64,000 nucleotides of DNA, taken from NCBI GenBank assembly GCA_030704615.1, contig CM060731.1:5084001-5148000 (forward strand), read 5' to 3'. Source of the DNA: Takakia lepidozioides. Taxonomy: Eukaryota; Streptophyta; Takakiopsida; Takakiales; Takakiaceae. Shown piece after piece: positions 44,259-57,099 of the stretch; the stretch's first letter is position 1; each line of letters begins with the position of its first letter. The notes under the pieces were generated by a model. The model was given only the letters and a program-made list of their open reading frames with translations. It was not told the DNA's origin and made no database searches. The position numbers were made by a program, and so were the translations under genes.

Positions 44259-46274
44259 ATGGTATGGGATCAACATTTTGGAACAGCTCTAGGTTAGAAG
44301 ATTGCCATCTGATGCCTACTTGGACTGCCAGTTGGAGTTGGGGCTTCCGTTACCCATGCCGACCTTTAGCCCTACAACAGTGAGTCCTCCCATTGTGCAT
44401 GGCACCATGCCTAAAGAGGATGTGGTACATCTTGCATGTGCATAACCCCCTTTGAGCAAGCCTCTTTCGTAGGTTCTAGCAGTCCAATTGGAAGCTGGAA
44501 AACTGTGAAGAGTCACAGCATATAGATGTTCTTCTGTAATTTATGTAGGTTTACCCTCGCCACCTCATGGTTTGATCTGTTGAAGCATCTTTTTGTTCGA
44601 GTGCTGACATACTCAGAAATGTATTTTATTGAACGGGATGTAAGTCTCGCAGGCATCCAAACTTATTCAAACAGAGAACTATGAAGGGAAAGAGTGGTTG
44701 ATTACAGGGGCGCTCATGGAGGGGCCCTTGTGGCTGTATTATCTTGCCCAAGCTTCATGGAGGATTTATCAGCCAAATTTGATGTGCCGTAGTTCAAACG
44801 TTCTGGGACACATGTAGGGGATGGTGGGGTGGGGTGCCCATGGAAGCAGAAATATGCAAACCTTTCTGGATGGAAAACAGCAAAACCATGCATCAAACAA
44901 ACAGTGGTTTCTTGAAAGTGGAGGAAGATAGACAGGATTGTTATCAATGCCTCATTGTTCACCTCTGAAAAACGCCCGAGATTATTCTCCAGTGCAATGT
45001 CCCAAGGTCAGTGTTAGAAAGAGTTGAGCAAGAGACTGAAATGTGCTAGCTACTACATGTATGAAATGGTGATCCTCTGCCATGACTGGTGAGTTAACTG
45101 CATTCTGTTGTAAATATTGCAGTGTTCCCTTTCAAGCTTGAACATGAATAATCTAAAGGAAAGCAGAGCTAAAAATCTGACAGGAAAAGTGATATTCTTT
45201 TCAAAGAAACTTGATTGCTGATACAGGGGTCGGTTCCAGGTCTCAGGTCACAAATAGGGACCGTAGCTGAGATGGCACTTGTCCCGTAGGGACCCAAACA
45301 TTGGACTGTTCCTATAAAAATAATGTTAAGTAGTGCCTGCAGTATGATCACAACGAGGGTTTGGGCATCAGCACTAGACCTCACATGCTGCCGGTCTGTT
45401 GTGTCCCATTGCATACGAGTGCTATTTTATGGATGGGAGCTGAGGATTTTGTTTCAGAAATTAAGAGAGAATGGGGGTGAGAGAGAAAGGGATTGGAAGC
45501 AAATTTTCTTAGGGTGTCCTTGAGTGTTGGTGGGCGGCACTTGCATTTGTGAAGGTTCTTTGGCACTGGTTCCATAATTATTTCAAGAGATGGTTCTGGT
45601 TCTTTTTATTGGTTCGGTTCTGGTTACGGGTTAGTTATTGAAAAAAAGACAGTTCTGGTTAGATTATGGTTCTTATTTTAATATTTTAATTGTCTTAGTT
45701 TAATAAAATAAAATAAAATAAAGGAAGCCTGGGAGTGACAGCCCACAATTCAGGCCCTTGAAGAGGTGGAAAAATAACCCCCTTTCATTTATGGGCCATG
45801 GAGGCACACAAGCCTAATAAACATCCAGACAGAACGCCACGAGCAATCCACACAGGGGCAGGGCAGCGGGTTTGAAGCCCAAACTACCAGGCGACACACT
45901 GTGCAATTATTTTATCAGTCTGGAAAATAAGACAAACTCCCTGCTCACATTGAGTGATCAGGAATTTCAACTAAATGCGGTAAATAAGAGCGTCTTCCTC
46001 TTGCTGATACTGCTCCCTTTGGGGGTGGGTTCCATGCTCCATCAAACCCAACTACCCTATGTGACCAGCTGGCCACTTTTTGATATTACGTTCATTGAGG
46101 ATGAGGGTTCTAAGCAATCTGATAGCCCTAAAATGTAGGGCTTGGAGGAGTTTAGTGGTGGCGGTATATGGTAGTTTTGGGTTTTGTTCTAAGATGCTAA
46201 TGTTGTGGCTATGAGTGCCACCTCTAACCCAGTAACTTCTAAAACTAGAAGTTTGTATTTTTTTTTTTTCGTTT
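44259..46274. other. intergenic, AT-rich, no gene
   Basis: No supportable gene. Contains an AATAA-type A/T repeat at 45700-45720. A stretch at 45725-45785 (CTGGGAGTGACAG...CAGGCCC) is similar to 48430-48490, so a dispersed repeat is present. Confidence 0.55.
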
Positions 46275-46453
46275 GTTGGCTCTCTTGTAGAGAGAGACTC
46301 TGTGCAACATGTTGAAGTCAATGGAGAAAATGTGGTCAAAGGACCTTACACCGTGTCAAGGCTCCGATTGGTGTGTTGCGCTGAGTCATGCCCCTTACTT
46401 CACCTCTTATGTTTTGCCAAAGCAAGAGAGCCCATCGCAGTTTTAGGCTTGTT
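46275..46453. repeat. duplicated segment, intact copy
   Basis: This 179-bp stretch (TTGGCTCTCTTGTAGAGAGA at its start, GCAAGAGAGCCCATCG near its end) recurs in pieces at 47374-47399, 48130-48214 and 48729-48780. It serves as the empty-site reference for two later insertions. Confidence 0.8.
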
Positions 46454-47149
46454 AATAATTGATTGATCTTGGTAGTGGTCATGTCAGAATGTTATTTCCA
46501 TTATATGAATGGTGAAGGAGGAGTTAGTGTTATAGAGGAGATCGGAAATTCTTGGACAAGTAGTATGCCCGTGCAGAATTGTGTCTTGCAAAAGTCACAA
46601 AGGTTTGTGAGGCATGAGCATGGGAGAAGCCAAAGGGGGATTATATGGTCTGATGTTCTACATTGGAATGTGCCTACACTGATGAGGAGATGTAGAGTGT
46701 GATAGAAGGAGTTTTTGGAGGTGCCAGACTCTTTGACTGTATAGTGTTATTTGGAGACCATGTAGTATGTGATGCTTGCAATGTATGAGAAGGTGCAACC
46801 ATGTGTCTACTTGGGGGATTGGACATACATTGTGCAATGTTTGTTGGGGTATAGCGTAGGTCAAAATAAGTTTCATCTCTGGTAGCCTATGTAATGGGCC
46901 ATATCGAAATCTTGTTTAATTTGTGTATATGTTACGGTGTTAATGTCCAAAAGTGGTTTGATAGACCAAGTGAAATAAAGTGCATTATCCAACTGAACTA
47001 CTACACAATTTTCTTTTCTTTAAAAAGAAGAAGAAAAGAAATTAACAATGCATAATAATAATATATGACGTCTCTCGAAGGAAGTGTAAATTATGGTGGC
47101 TCTTGACCCTGAAGGGTTATTGCCTTCCGCTAGGAAGGTGGACACCTTT

Positions 47150-47226
47150 GTGACACCAATCGGTGGATTGAACCCACAACCACTTCCGAGGTGGTATGTG
47201 CCCATTATCACTGCGCTACAACTTGG
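47150..47226 (-). repeat. tRNA-derived SINE head
   Basis: On the minus strand an A-box-like TAGCGCAGTGATAATGGG (47218-47201) is followed 25 bp later by a perfect B box GGGTTCAATCC (47175-47165). The region cannot fold as a complete tRNA, so a SINE head is more likely than a tRNA gene. Confidence 0.6.
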
Positions 47227-47399
47227 TTGGCTTGACATTAATGCATTCTTAGTAGGCGAAGAGAAAGGAACCGAACAAGGGCTTCACGTTGCTCTGCACT
47301 ACTAGCGACGACTTCTAAGAACAACATCAAGATAGATGGGCTATATTCAAGTCTTATGAAAAGATGAACACTTATTGGCTCTCTTGTAGAAAGAGACTA

Positions 47400-48129
47400 C
47401 CGTACTTACCTAGCTTATTAGGCAATAATTAATTCGAAATCAAGTGCCTAATTAAATTTAAAATATTTTTGGAAAATATGCCTGAGAAGTGCCTAATTTC
47501 TCGAAAATTATGAAAAATACCAAAATGTCCAAATATGTGGAAACAAATGCCTAAATTGTATTATTTTAAAATCCAAAAAATGGCAAAAATGCCTACAATC
47601 AAAACCATTATGTTTTTTTAAGAAAGAAAATTACCTCAACAATAGTTTTTGAGGGAGGTAAAAAATAATTGTTCATTTTGTTATGGACGTGGTGGCTTTG
47701 GATAAGAACCGTATATCTGATAAGAACGGATGAATGTTTTCTCAAACCAACTTATAATTTTTTTTAATTTAATTTTTTTAAATAATAATAATAATAATAA
47801 TAAAACCAACTATATTAAGGCTCGGCATAAGATCTAACAACTATGGAGATGTGCTAACCGGAGGAGAGCCATATTTTGGAACAACATATCAAACAACGCT
47901 TTAGTGATGCCATTTTCAAGTGTAATTTACAGAGCAAAGATTTCATAACACTAAGGGTGACATAACAAAAAAGTAGGTAACATTTATCCAGGGTCGACTG
48001 TAATACATGCCTAATGTTTGGAGATTATCTAGGTGAGGTGCATACATAATAAAAATGAATTTGCCCAATAATATTCTATTTTTATTAATTATTAGGCACG
48101 GAAGTGCCTAATAAGCTAGGTAAGCACGG
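47400..48129. mobile_element. 730-bp non-autonomous DNA transposon with 25-bp terminal inverted repeats
   Basis: Left end CCGTACTTACCTAGCTTATT (then AGGCA) at 47400-47424 and right end at 48105-48129 are inverse complements at 24 of 25 positions. TA stands on both sides (47398-47399 and 48130-48131), a likely target duplication. The flanks rejoin to the duplicated segment whose uninterrupted version is at 46275. The interior is AT-rich with no ORF. TA duplication would fit a Tc1/mariner-type mobiliser, but the end sequence is not one I recognise. Confidence 0.8.
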
Positions 48130-48214
48130 TACACATCATGTTAAAGTCAACGGAGAAAATGTGGTCAAAGGACCTTATGCCGTGTCAAGCCTCCGATTGG
48201 TGTGTTGTGCTGAG

Positions 48215-48728
48215 CAGCTTTTTTTTTCATTTCTGCCTGGACGTGGATGTGGCGAAATTTTCTCGGGTTAAGTGCAGAGGCGGCTACTTGTACAATGTCC
48301 ACTTGGATCCTACCTAGCTACAAGTATGCTTGATATATTGTGCAATATGGCAATTTCTTAAAAACGTTAGGGATATTTCCCAGGCGACACAGTTTTTAAA
48401 AAATATATATAATTTATTTATTTATTTAAGGGAAACACCTGGGAGTGACAGCTGACAAATCAGGCCCCTTAATTATAGTGAGAGGAAGAAATAACCTCTT
48501 TCAGAGTAGCTGTGAAGACTTTCGCATGGGCCACCGCCCAAGGGAAGTGGGAAAAGAACATACCACAGCCATCAAGGTAACAGGATTTGACCCCAAAATC
48601 ATCTGGGTGGCACCGCCTAAGGGAAGGGGGAGAAGATCATACCATAGCCATCAAGGTAGCTGGATCTGACCCCAAAATCATATGGGTGGCACTGAATGCA
48701 CTATCCAACTGAGCTACCATCTGTTTCC
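48215..48728 (-). mobile_element. tRNA-derived SINE-like insertion in the duplicated segment
   Basis: Relative to 46275-46453 this is an insertion of about 510 bp. On the minus strand it starts with a tRNA-like head: GGTAGCTCAGTTGGATAGTG (A box, near 48718) followed by GGGGTCAGATCC (B-box-like, near 48668), and it ends in A9 (48219-48228 read as T on plus). Inside, a unit of about 76 bp (GGTGGCACCGCCTAAGGGAA and neighbours) is tandemly duplicated at 48527-48680. No clear target duplication. Confidence 0.55.
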
Positions 48729-48780
48729 TTCCTCTTATGTTTTGCCAAAGCAAGAGAGTCCATTGCAATTTGAGGCTTGT

Positions 48781-51700
48781 TTCATTTAATATTAATTTGG
48801 TCGGTGTAATGACTTTGGCTCGTTTTGATACAACAAGTAGATTTGGATTATGAATGTTGTTTATATGATATCTTCTTCATCTTTCTTTTCAATTGGTTTT
48901 GATTTTAAATCATTTGAATTTTGATTTAATGTCATGGTTTCATGAAAAAGCTTGGTTGATTTTTTTTTAATGCACATTTGTTCCGACATTCATCATTTAT
49001 ATCGTCTTTATTTAAAGCATATTTTATCTGTATATCTGCATTAACCTCATATTATTTGAAGTTATACACATGCCCAAGTTTTTTTTGTTTGCGGAGGATA
49101 TTAGCATTTTGACATAATCAATAACGATCATATATCCGCAGATACATTCTTGAAAAAAAATAGTTGTTTACATAAACATAATTGGCTTGACAAAAATTAT
49201 TGTTTTGAACAAAATCTTTGTCTTGATAAAAAATTACTATAATACAAGCGCCATTAGGTGAATATTAGAAGCCTGATTTTGCCTACGTGGACCTGTTAAA
49301 ACTGTCACATGTTATATAGCCACTTTTCTAGCCATGCCACCTTGTTTTCTAGCCACGTGGATTACGCTTTGGTAGAATGGCCCCTATGGTAATTTTGAAG
49401 AAATGTAAATAAAAAAGAAAGACCAATCAATAAATTAGGAGATCCCGGGGAGGTGACTATACGTATTTTTTTTTTCTCCATATCACGTACGTACAAAGGT
49501 ATATTTATACTAGGCTATATCTTTGAATTTTTTCATTTTTTTCCACCCTATCTTTAAGTAATATTGTAAAACCCTTTGTTTCCTAACACCCTATTTTTCT
49601 ATATAATTTTCTTTTGCAACAGTTAATTAGACCCTATTTTAAATTATCCTTTTAAATAATTGTAAAATTTCAAAGCATGTAAACAAACAAGTACATTCCA
49701 TCAAATGCCGGACCCAAGAAAAAGTTTAATTTTCATTAGCCACGAACTCATTCAAAGCCGTAGCATCACTTGGATCTAAAGAGTAAAGTTCTAAGATGGT
49801 TCAAATGTCATAGTCACTAATAAGATTATGGTCTCAACATCAATCCACTATGTATCATTGGAATCATATTTTGAACGTGAGGTGACCTCTAACTGATTTC
49901 ATCCCGATGGATTAGAGCTGGATGAAATATGAGAAACTTCATAAGGATGGATACATTATACTGTAGATAAAACTTTTTATTACATTAACTTTTTATGTAA
50001 AACTCTAGATTTTTTGTGATATATATATTTTTTAAAATTGGGTGAAAGGATATTGCCCTACCATATTTTTTAAGTAAAACTTTTCTGAAATTTACCTCAA
50101 AACAATAAATTACACCCTATATTTGTTCTCACGTGGTTTTGAAAATACGGGGAGTGACCTCCCCAGGGGGAGATCAAGTACCACCAGGTCTATTTGTGTT
50201 TCATATATGTCCATATTTAACTGCTGACTGGATGTCGTCGTGGCAAATGACATGGCAACAAGTTAAGCAGATCCATGTGAGGACCGTAGTATTTTCCACT
50301 GTACCCACGAGTAATTAATTCATAATCCACCTCTGTAAGGCCTAAGTCTGCAATTGTAGCTCTGTCTAGCATGAGTGGCCGAGCTATTGTAAGATGATTA
50401 CATATGTATATTCAATTTGTGGAACATAGCAATTTTGTAGCATGATGACGGTGGATGATAATTGTTGTTTTCATGAGATGAGACTGGGTGGATGACGTTG
50501 GATGTGGGAGTAATGAAACTGCACGCAATTCATCATCGGTGGATGATGGGTTCAATCCAAATGAGAGTCGTGATGTAACGAGTTTTATTATTCCATGGGG
50601 CTAACATGACTATAGCTGAGGATTGATTGTAACAAATGAAGGAAATGAGGATAATACCCACATATTGTTTGTGTCAGCTAATTTGTAGGACTCTTACTTT
50701 TGAGTTAAAGACAAAGTTTAGCAACCAACTACTCATCTTACACAATGCGCCAAACTAATTGACGAGATCCTGGAATAGGGTTATCAGGCCACATTGGGGA
50801 AATCGTTTTGGCAGCTTCCTTTTTTGGGAGTAAAGTTGAAGATGAGGTGGTGAGAGAGAAACCATGAACATTCCCAAACAGGATGGGTTGATTAGCTTGT
50901 TGGTCAAGAGACACCATATTTTACGCATTCCTTTGAAAAACATCATACTTTACTCTTTGTTACGAGTCACCCACGAGTTGGGTTTGAAAAGCACATATTC
51001 ATACTAGTGCAATTAACATGCCCCAAACAGCATGGGTTGAATAGCGTATTGTTCAAGAGGCCAAAAAGAAAGTATTCGACTCGAGGAATGGCCCATTCTA
51101 AAGCATCTTCGTATGATAATCGCGATGTTGCTTCAAATACTGATTAAAAGGAGATAAAGATTGGACAAAGAAATTAAGAAAGTATTGACTCATTTGACAA
51201 AAATTCCATGGTGAGTACCATTGCTACAATATTGAGTCTCCCGAGGTGTGTCTGATCTTGTTTGGGTCCCTATAATTCTTACTAAAGAGTTCCTTGTACA
51301 AGGTTATTGAAGAATGGTGGATAATTAGATAGGCTAGGATTAGCTGATCGCCATGCGGATCCGATCAACAGTCGGGCAAAAATTCTAATCGGGAATACTT
51401 GCCACAAGAGTATGCCATGGGTTGATGGCCCTATGCCAAGGCAAAATGAGTGTGGCTGGAAATTTGATGAACATGCTTCATTTCTAGAAAACTCTAAGAC
51501 ATACAAAATACATCTTCCAAACTTCTTAATAAGTGGAGTATCATATTGGAGGACATTTGGGGAAGCAATTAAGAGTACACAATCTAATTAATTTTTAAGT
51601 TGATCCTAACCTATATTTGTATGGTCTCTTTGTGACTACAGAAACGATCTTCTTGCCTAATGTTGCAAATCTAAAATACATTCAATGGAACTGATCACTA

Positions 51701-51976
51701 GTACGGATCCATCTACTGGCCGAGAGCTCTTGCATGAATGCCTTTTTAGTCTTGGAAACCCAATGATGAGTGACTCATATTATTGCTTAATGTCCTTTCA
51801 CATCCGCGAACCGAAGCTGTATACATATCTTCAAGAATGTTGAGATCTATGCAGTGTGTCCTAAGAATAACTCATGTAGCAATGTGTACGAGACGTTATT
51901 TGTTGATCAATAGGACTTGCAGATGTGTCACATAATCTCATATTCGAGGAATTTTCCAAGCTCTATGCGGTCCCAC
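48781..51976. other. AT-rich intergenic, no gene
   Basis: Long AT-rich stretch with short open frames only. A few lines (50755-50946 and 51003-51060) share the words CAAACAGSATGGGTTGAWTAGC, a small dispersed duplication. Confidence 0.55.
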
Positions 51977-54900
51977 TCATAGCCCGAAGGAGTATTCAAC
52001 ATACTCATGGTTTTGAGGACTGATCGGGTCATTCACAAGAGGACTGCTCAGGTCACTTGCAAGTTTCTCCATAGACCTTTGCTCAGATCTCTCCTCAGAT
52101 TGCTCCTCAGATCTCTCCTCGTCAGTACTGGGGGAGTCCACAAGAGAATAAAGAGCTTCGGTGTCTTCTAATACTTTGCTCATCGTGGGGCGCTTATCTG
52201 GGTCAATGGCTACGCACTCCATAGCAATCTTCAATAGGGCATATAAGCCAGTATCTGAGTTTTCGACTGTCTTACGCAACTCCCGATCAAACACCTCTGC
52301 TGTCCACTCTTCTCTCACCACTGAGTTCACCTACAGAGCACGCGGAGACCAGATACACTAACATGAGTTAGTACATACATTTCCTAGAGGACTATTCTCA
52401 ACTCATTGTACAACTATATTAGAAAACTGCAACAATTTGTTGTGAGGAAGAATACAATTGTACGAAGTGGATCATGCATGTGTCAGTTGCAGGGTTGGTG
52501 ATCTAGCGACAGATACTTCTAGCTTGGCAGGACTGACACCATGAAAGCGATGGTTGCACATGTTGCTGTTGAGGCTACACTTCGAGGGAACTTTTACCAC
52601 CATGGCTAAGATATATACATATATGCTCATATAGACCCTTGCATGATTGGGAGATAAAAGTGGATTGAATGTAGCGCTAAATTCAACAACGGGCTCTCAC
52701 CACCATTTATAAATGGGATGGACAAGATGCCTCACAAAAAGGTGTGCTCGTGACAAACAAAAATGTTGCAAAAATGATGTCGTTTGTTTCTTATTCGTCT
52801 CCAGCAATGGCGGCAACGACAGGGTGACGGTTATCCCAAGGTGTTGATGGGGCTTCCAAAGGCTTATGTCAGAATGGCTTGGGGTTCCTAAACTGATGGA
52901 TAGACTCCATCTACATGATCTACTGGCCAAGAACATTTTGTTCATTCATTCATTCATATAGTATTCATCTCATAGTGTGCAGGGAATTAATATGGTAGGT
53001 ACTAATATATGTACCCAGCCGGGGAGGTCGACTTGGAGGACGGGGTCGGAGGTGAGGCGGCCGGTGAGGAGCTCAAGAACTAGAATACCAAAGGAGTAGA
53101 CGTCGCCCATCTGCGTCATACGCCGCGCGGGCGTACACTCGGGCGCGCGGTAGCCGAGCAGGTGCGACGCAACACCCACGGGGCTCATGAATGACGCCAA
53201 GCCGCAGTCGCCAATTCGAGCCTCCCCGCTGGAGTCCCGCAGTACGTTGGACAGCTTGAGGTTGCCATGCACCTCCTTACTGTCCTGGCTGTGCAGGTAC
53301 GCCAACCCCCTCGCCACTCCAAGAGCTATATGCAGCCTCGCTGGCCAGTCCAGCGGTTCGGCCTCTGCTGGTCTCGCTGCACCGGCTACATGACCCATAT
53401 TGCAACTTTAATTACCTCTTTAATTTCTTTGTCATGTTTTCAAGTTTCTAGCTAACGAGTTGAGCTAGTGTCTGCTTGCAGTAAGTCTTTTCACGGATTG
53501 ACTCTTAGGCAACTTCTATATTCATGCCGACCAGGCTCAACACTTCCGGTAGGTACGTTTCAGAATCTTTGATAATCCTGTGAAAGTGAGATCCTTACCA
53601 TCCAAGGGTTCAGCACACTCTCCTCTCACTAGTGTTGGCAGTACGGGGGCAGTACCCTTCTTTCCCTTCACCATGATCCTCACTCTGTATTCTTGGATCC
53701 TCATGTGCCGCCTGATCTCTCTCGACAGTCTGATAAATTCTCAATTCTTTGAACCTATATCTTGGCACATTCCTCTTTCTAGTTATGCACATCCTCACAT
53801 ATTGTGCACAATGGACATCATTTATCTCTTGAATCTCATAGGAATTTCATGTTCCTCAATTGTCCAACTAAGGAACAGCATCCCTCCAGCCCTATATTGT
53901 TTCGATTTCAACTTCAAGTTTTTGTCTGAGCTGTGGAATCAAACCAGCTGGTATATTCATTTACCGGCCGTATCTTCACAGATTGCACTGGTCAACACAT
54001 CTAGCCATCCACTCGAGTTTCTTTCGTGAAGCTACCCATGTCTTGAGCATAGATGTATCCACGGAATCTGATCTAATTCTTCCCAACTCTTTGGCCCACA
54101 ATCAAGTTTATTCATACAATAGACTAGTCTAGTGAATCTTCTTGATTTTACACGGCGTCGACCGTGTAAAATCATATTGGTTAATCCTCAATTACACGAG
54201 CTCAATCTTGCAACCTGAAAATTAGGTACTCTCTCGGGATGGATCCTTGCAACGAATAAATTAAAAAAAAATAACCAATACTCACAGTGATCAAGAAGGG
54301 CAGACTCGAGGCTGCCATTGGAGTAGTAATCATAGACCAGCAATTTCTCCTCCCTTGCATAGTAATAGGCCCTTAAGGGTGTTATATTCGGGTGCTTTAA
54401 CTTGCCCACAATCTCCATTCGTTGTTCGAACTCAGTCCTCCCCATAAATTTGAGGTCTCTCAGTCGCTTGACTGCCACAACGCGGCCCCCTTCCAGCACT
54501 GCCTTGTACGCTGTCCCTAAGGTGCCCTTTCCAATCATTTCAGCTGATGCCCGCAAAAGATCTTCAAGTGTAAATAATGGCTTTTCATCCCCCTCAATGA
54601 GGTTGAGCTTTGCCTGGAAGGGCTCATCACCAGGGGCAACTTGGGCTGCATATACTCCTGAATATGTGCCGCTTAAGTAAGTTCCTGAATGTGACTCATC
54701 CCCGTCAATCAATATGTCGGTGTGCTTGGGGGACTTAGCATCTCTCATCCGCGCGAATTTCTTCCAGTTGAAGAAGAAAAATATGAGGGTAATAATAATC
54801 ACCCCCAAGACGGCAGCCGCTACCAAAGTCGCGGCCAGAGGTGCCGGGTCACTCTCACTTTGAGAAGGTTGTGGGGCCGAACTCGCTGGGTTAGGCCCTT

Positions 54901-56197
54901 GCAGGGTTGGACAAATGGAACTGAGGGGTTTGCCACATAGATTTGCATTCCCAACGAATGACGAGTTACCATACCTAGTAGCCACGTTAATGGGAATCGA
55001 CCCACTCAAATTGTTATATGAAACAACGAAGTTTGTTGCTGTGACAACATCTGGAATTTCACCAGAAAGCTGGTTACTGTTTAAGAACAAGTCCCGAAGC
55101 ATGGGCAATTTGGCAACTCCTGCCTGGATGCTCCCAGTGAGATTGTTGTTTGCAAGGTCAAGCACTCGCAGATGTTGTAAATTGGAGAAGCTGGCCGGTA
55201 TCTCACCAGACAGTCGGTTTTGGTTGAGATATATCATCTTCAAGTTCCCAATAATTGACAAATCTTCAGGGATGCTGCCAGTTAAATTATTCCCCTTCAA
55301 GCTCAGTTTCTACATCCAGGTTCGATAGCGAGAGTAAGCGGAAGGCGTATCTAGCCACAATTGATCATGGGGCGCGCTAGCAGGTTCCACAGAGGAGGCT
55401 AATATTCCTCTTGAGCTGGAAAGTCAGCTTGACAACATTTGTTTTGAACCCTTAAATCTCATCTGGAACTATAATAATTATGCATTCATAATCTAGCTTA
55501 AAGATATAGTCAATGTTGTCAGAGCTTAAAGGATGATAGGCTTCATGTCCACAGACTCCTTGCTTGAGTTTTTACTTCACTATCCTTAGAGATGATATTG
55601 CAAAACCCTTATTATGCAAGTAGACGACAAAAGTTGATTTTACGTGGGCATCTTGTGCATTAACAATATACGTAAGTACAAAATTTACCCATTCCAACTC
55701 CTCCAAACATTAGTCCCTGGACATAAAATCTTATTTGAAATAATCCAAGTTGATTCCAATGACCCTAGAAGTCACTTAGAAAGAACACATAGAAATTCTA
55801 TGAATACAAACAGTTGGACACTGACCTCCAGTTTGTCAAGCCGGCTGAGAGTATTGGTAAGAAACGTCCCGGCGAGATTCGCATTTTCCACCACGATGTT
55901 CCATACGTGACCTTTTGAGTTGCAATGTACTCCCAACCAGGTGCAGGGGTCCCCAACACCCCATTGATATCTGCCCTGAGTCAGTTGACGTAACGGGTCT
56001 GAAGCAGTTTGGAAGTCCATCAGAGCTCGGGCAATGTGTGAGATCGAACTATTTGGCGAATCTTGACCACTGATAGGGGCTACCAAAATTATGAAGATGA
56101 AGACTGCGATCATCAGGAACGGTGGCACTACTTTTACAATTGATCCAACTTTATGTATGGTTGCAGTGGCAGCTGGTCCCATTAGGAAAATGGCCAT
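51977..56197 (-). CDS. leucine-rich-repeat receptor-like pseudokinase (LRR subfamily III type)
   Basis: Four exons with perfect phase: 56197-55826, 55309-54286, 53385-53015, 52330-51977, 706 residues. Another Met at 56254 is possible. Order: hydrophobic signal segment, the Cys-pair cap GDPCTWLGVHC, about five LRRs (LSLKGNNLTGSIPEDL, LDLANNNLTGSI), the SSFVGNANLCGKPL box, a transmembrane helix (LVAAAVLGVIIITLIFFFF), juxtamembrane FTLEDLLRASAEMIGKGTLG, then the kinase fold with VVAVKRL. HRD is replaced by HGN (VHGNLKLSNV) and DFG by DCG (IGDCGLASF), so catalysis is probably lost, as in many members of this subfamily. [20 protein letters not shown] is diagnostic of the group. The tail is Glu/Ser/Arg-repetitive. 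Such proteins sit at the plasma membrane as scaffolds or coreceptors. Confidence 0.92.
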
Positions 56198-57059
56198 TAT
56201 TGGAAACTGATCTCGAATATGAGACGTGTAGAAGTCGTGGCGTAGTCCAACCACTGAATCAGATAGGTTTAACTAAGCAGCAGCTCGCTGTGTGCCTTAA
56301 GGTGCTACAAATAAGAATGCCCGCTACAAGGTCCACCCTGTTTAGAAAGTTGTGGCCGTTAAATTAACCTTGGCATGGCTCAGTCTTATATATGATTTGA
56401 ACAAAGAGGTCTTCACATGTTCCTGCCTGCAAAAAGTTGATCAACCCACACGATGCTTGAGAACTTGAAGTGCCATTGCAAGAACTGTCACTTATTTAAA
56501 TTTACAGAAAAGAATATTCATGTCAAATCAACACACCCAAATTTTCCTACCTGGAGATTCATTGAGCAATCTCTCGAGCTCTCGGAATTTGAGCTCTCAA
56601 CCAGGCAGTGGCTTTACTAGCATATGGTCAACCATCCGAGAGAAAACACAAAGGCAAGCTTTCGACATGAATTCCAAAGGGATTGTGGACGTTTAGAAAA
56701 GTGATGGGCACTCTGCATCTAGCTAGGACCTTCGTGCTAACCTCGTGAGGACACTGTCAGAGGGAGGTCGAGCCTCGAGGGAGCATCGCCTTTCCATCCA
56801 ATCAATTTCCAAACCTGGAGGAGAGCCACACTTTGAGTAGCTCGCGTGGCACTACAAAACTGAAAGACAAAACCACTAGTATGGAATATCTATTGAAATG
56901 AAGATATCCACTAAGGCAAATTTCACCGCATGGTCAGATTTCAGGATCACTGATGATTCACATGAAGGATCATACTTCACGTGGCGCTTGTCTTTTGATT
57001 AGTTGTATACACTTGGAATCTATTGAATTGTATCTTCTATGTGAATGGTGTGTACCATG

Positions 57060-57099
<40 letters not shown>

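Noticed and set aside
47150-47226. Functional tRNA gene on the minus strand
   Set aside because: A and B boxes are present but no paired acceptor stem or complete cloverleaf could be drawn. The same applies to 48661-48720 and 58427-58487.
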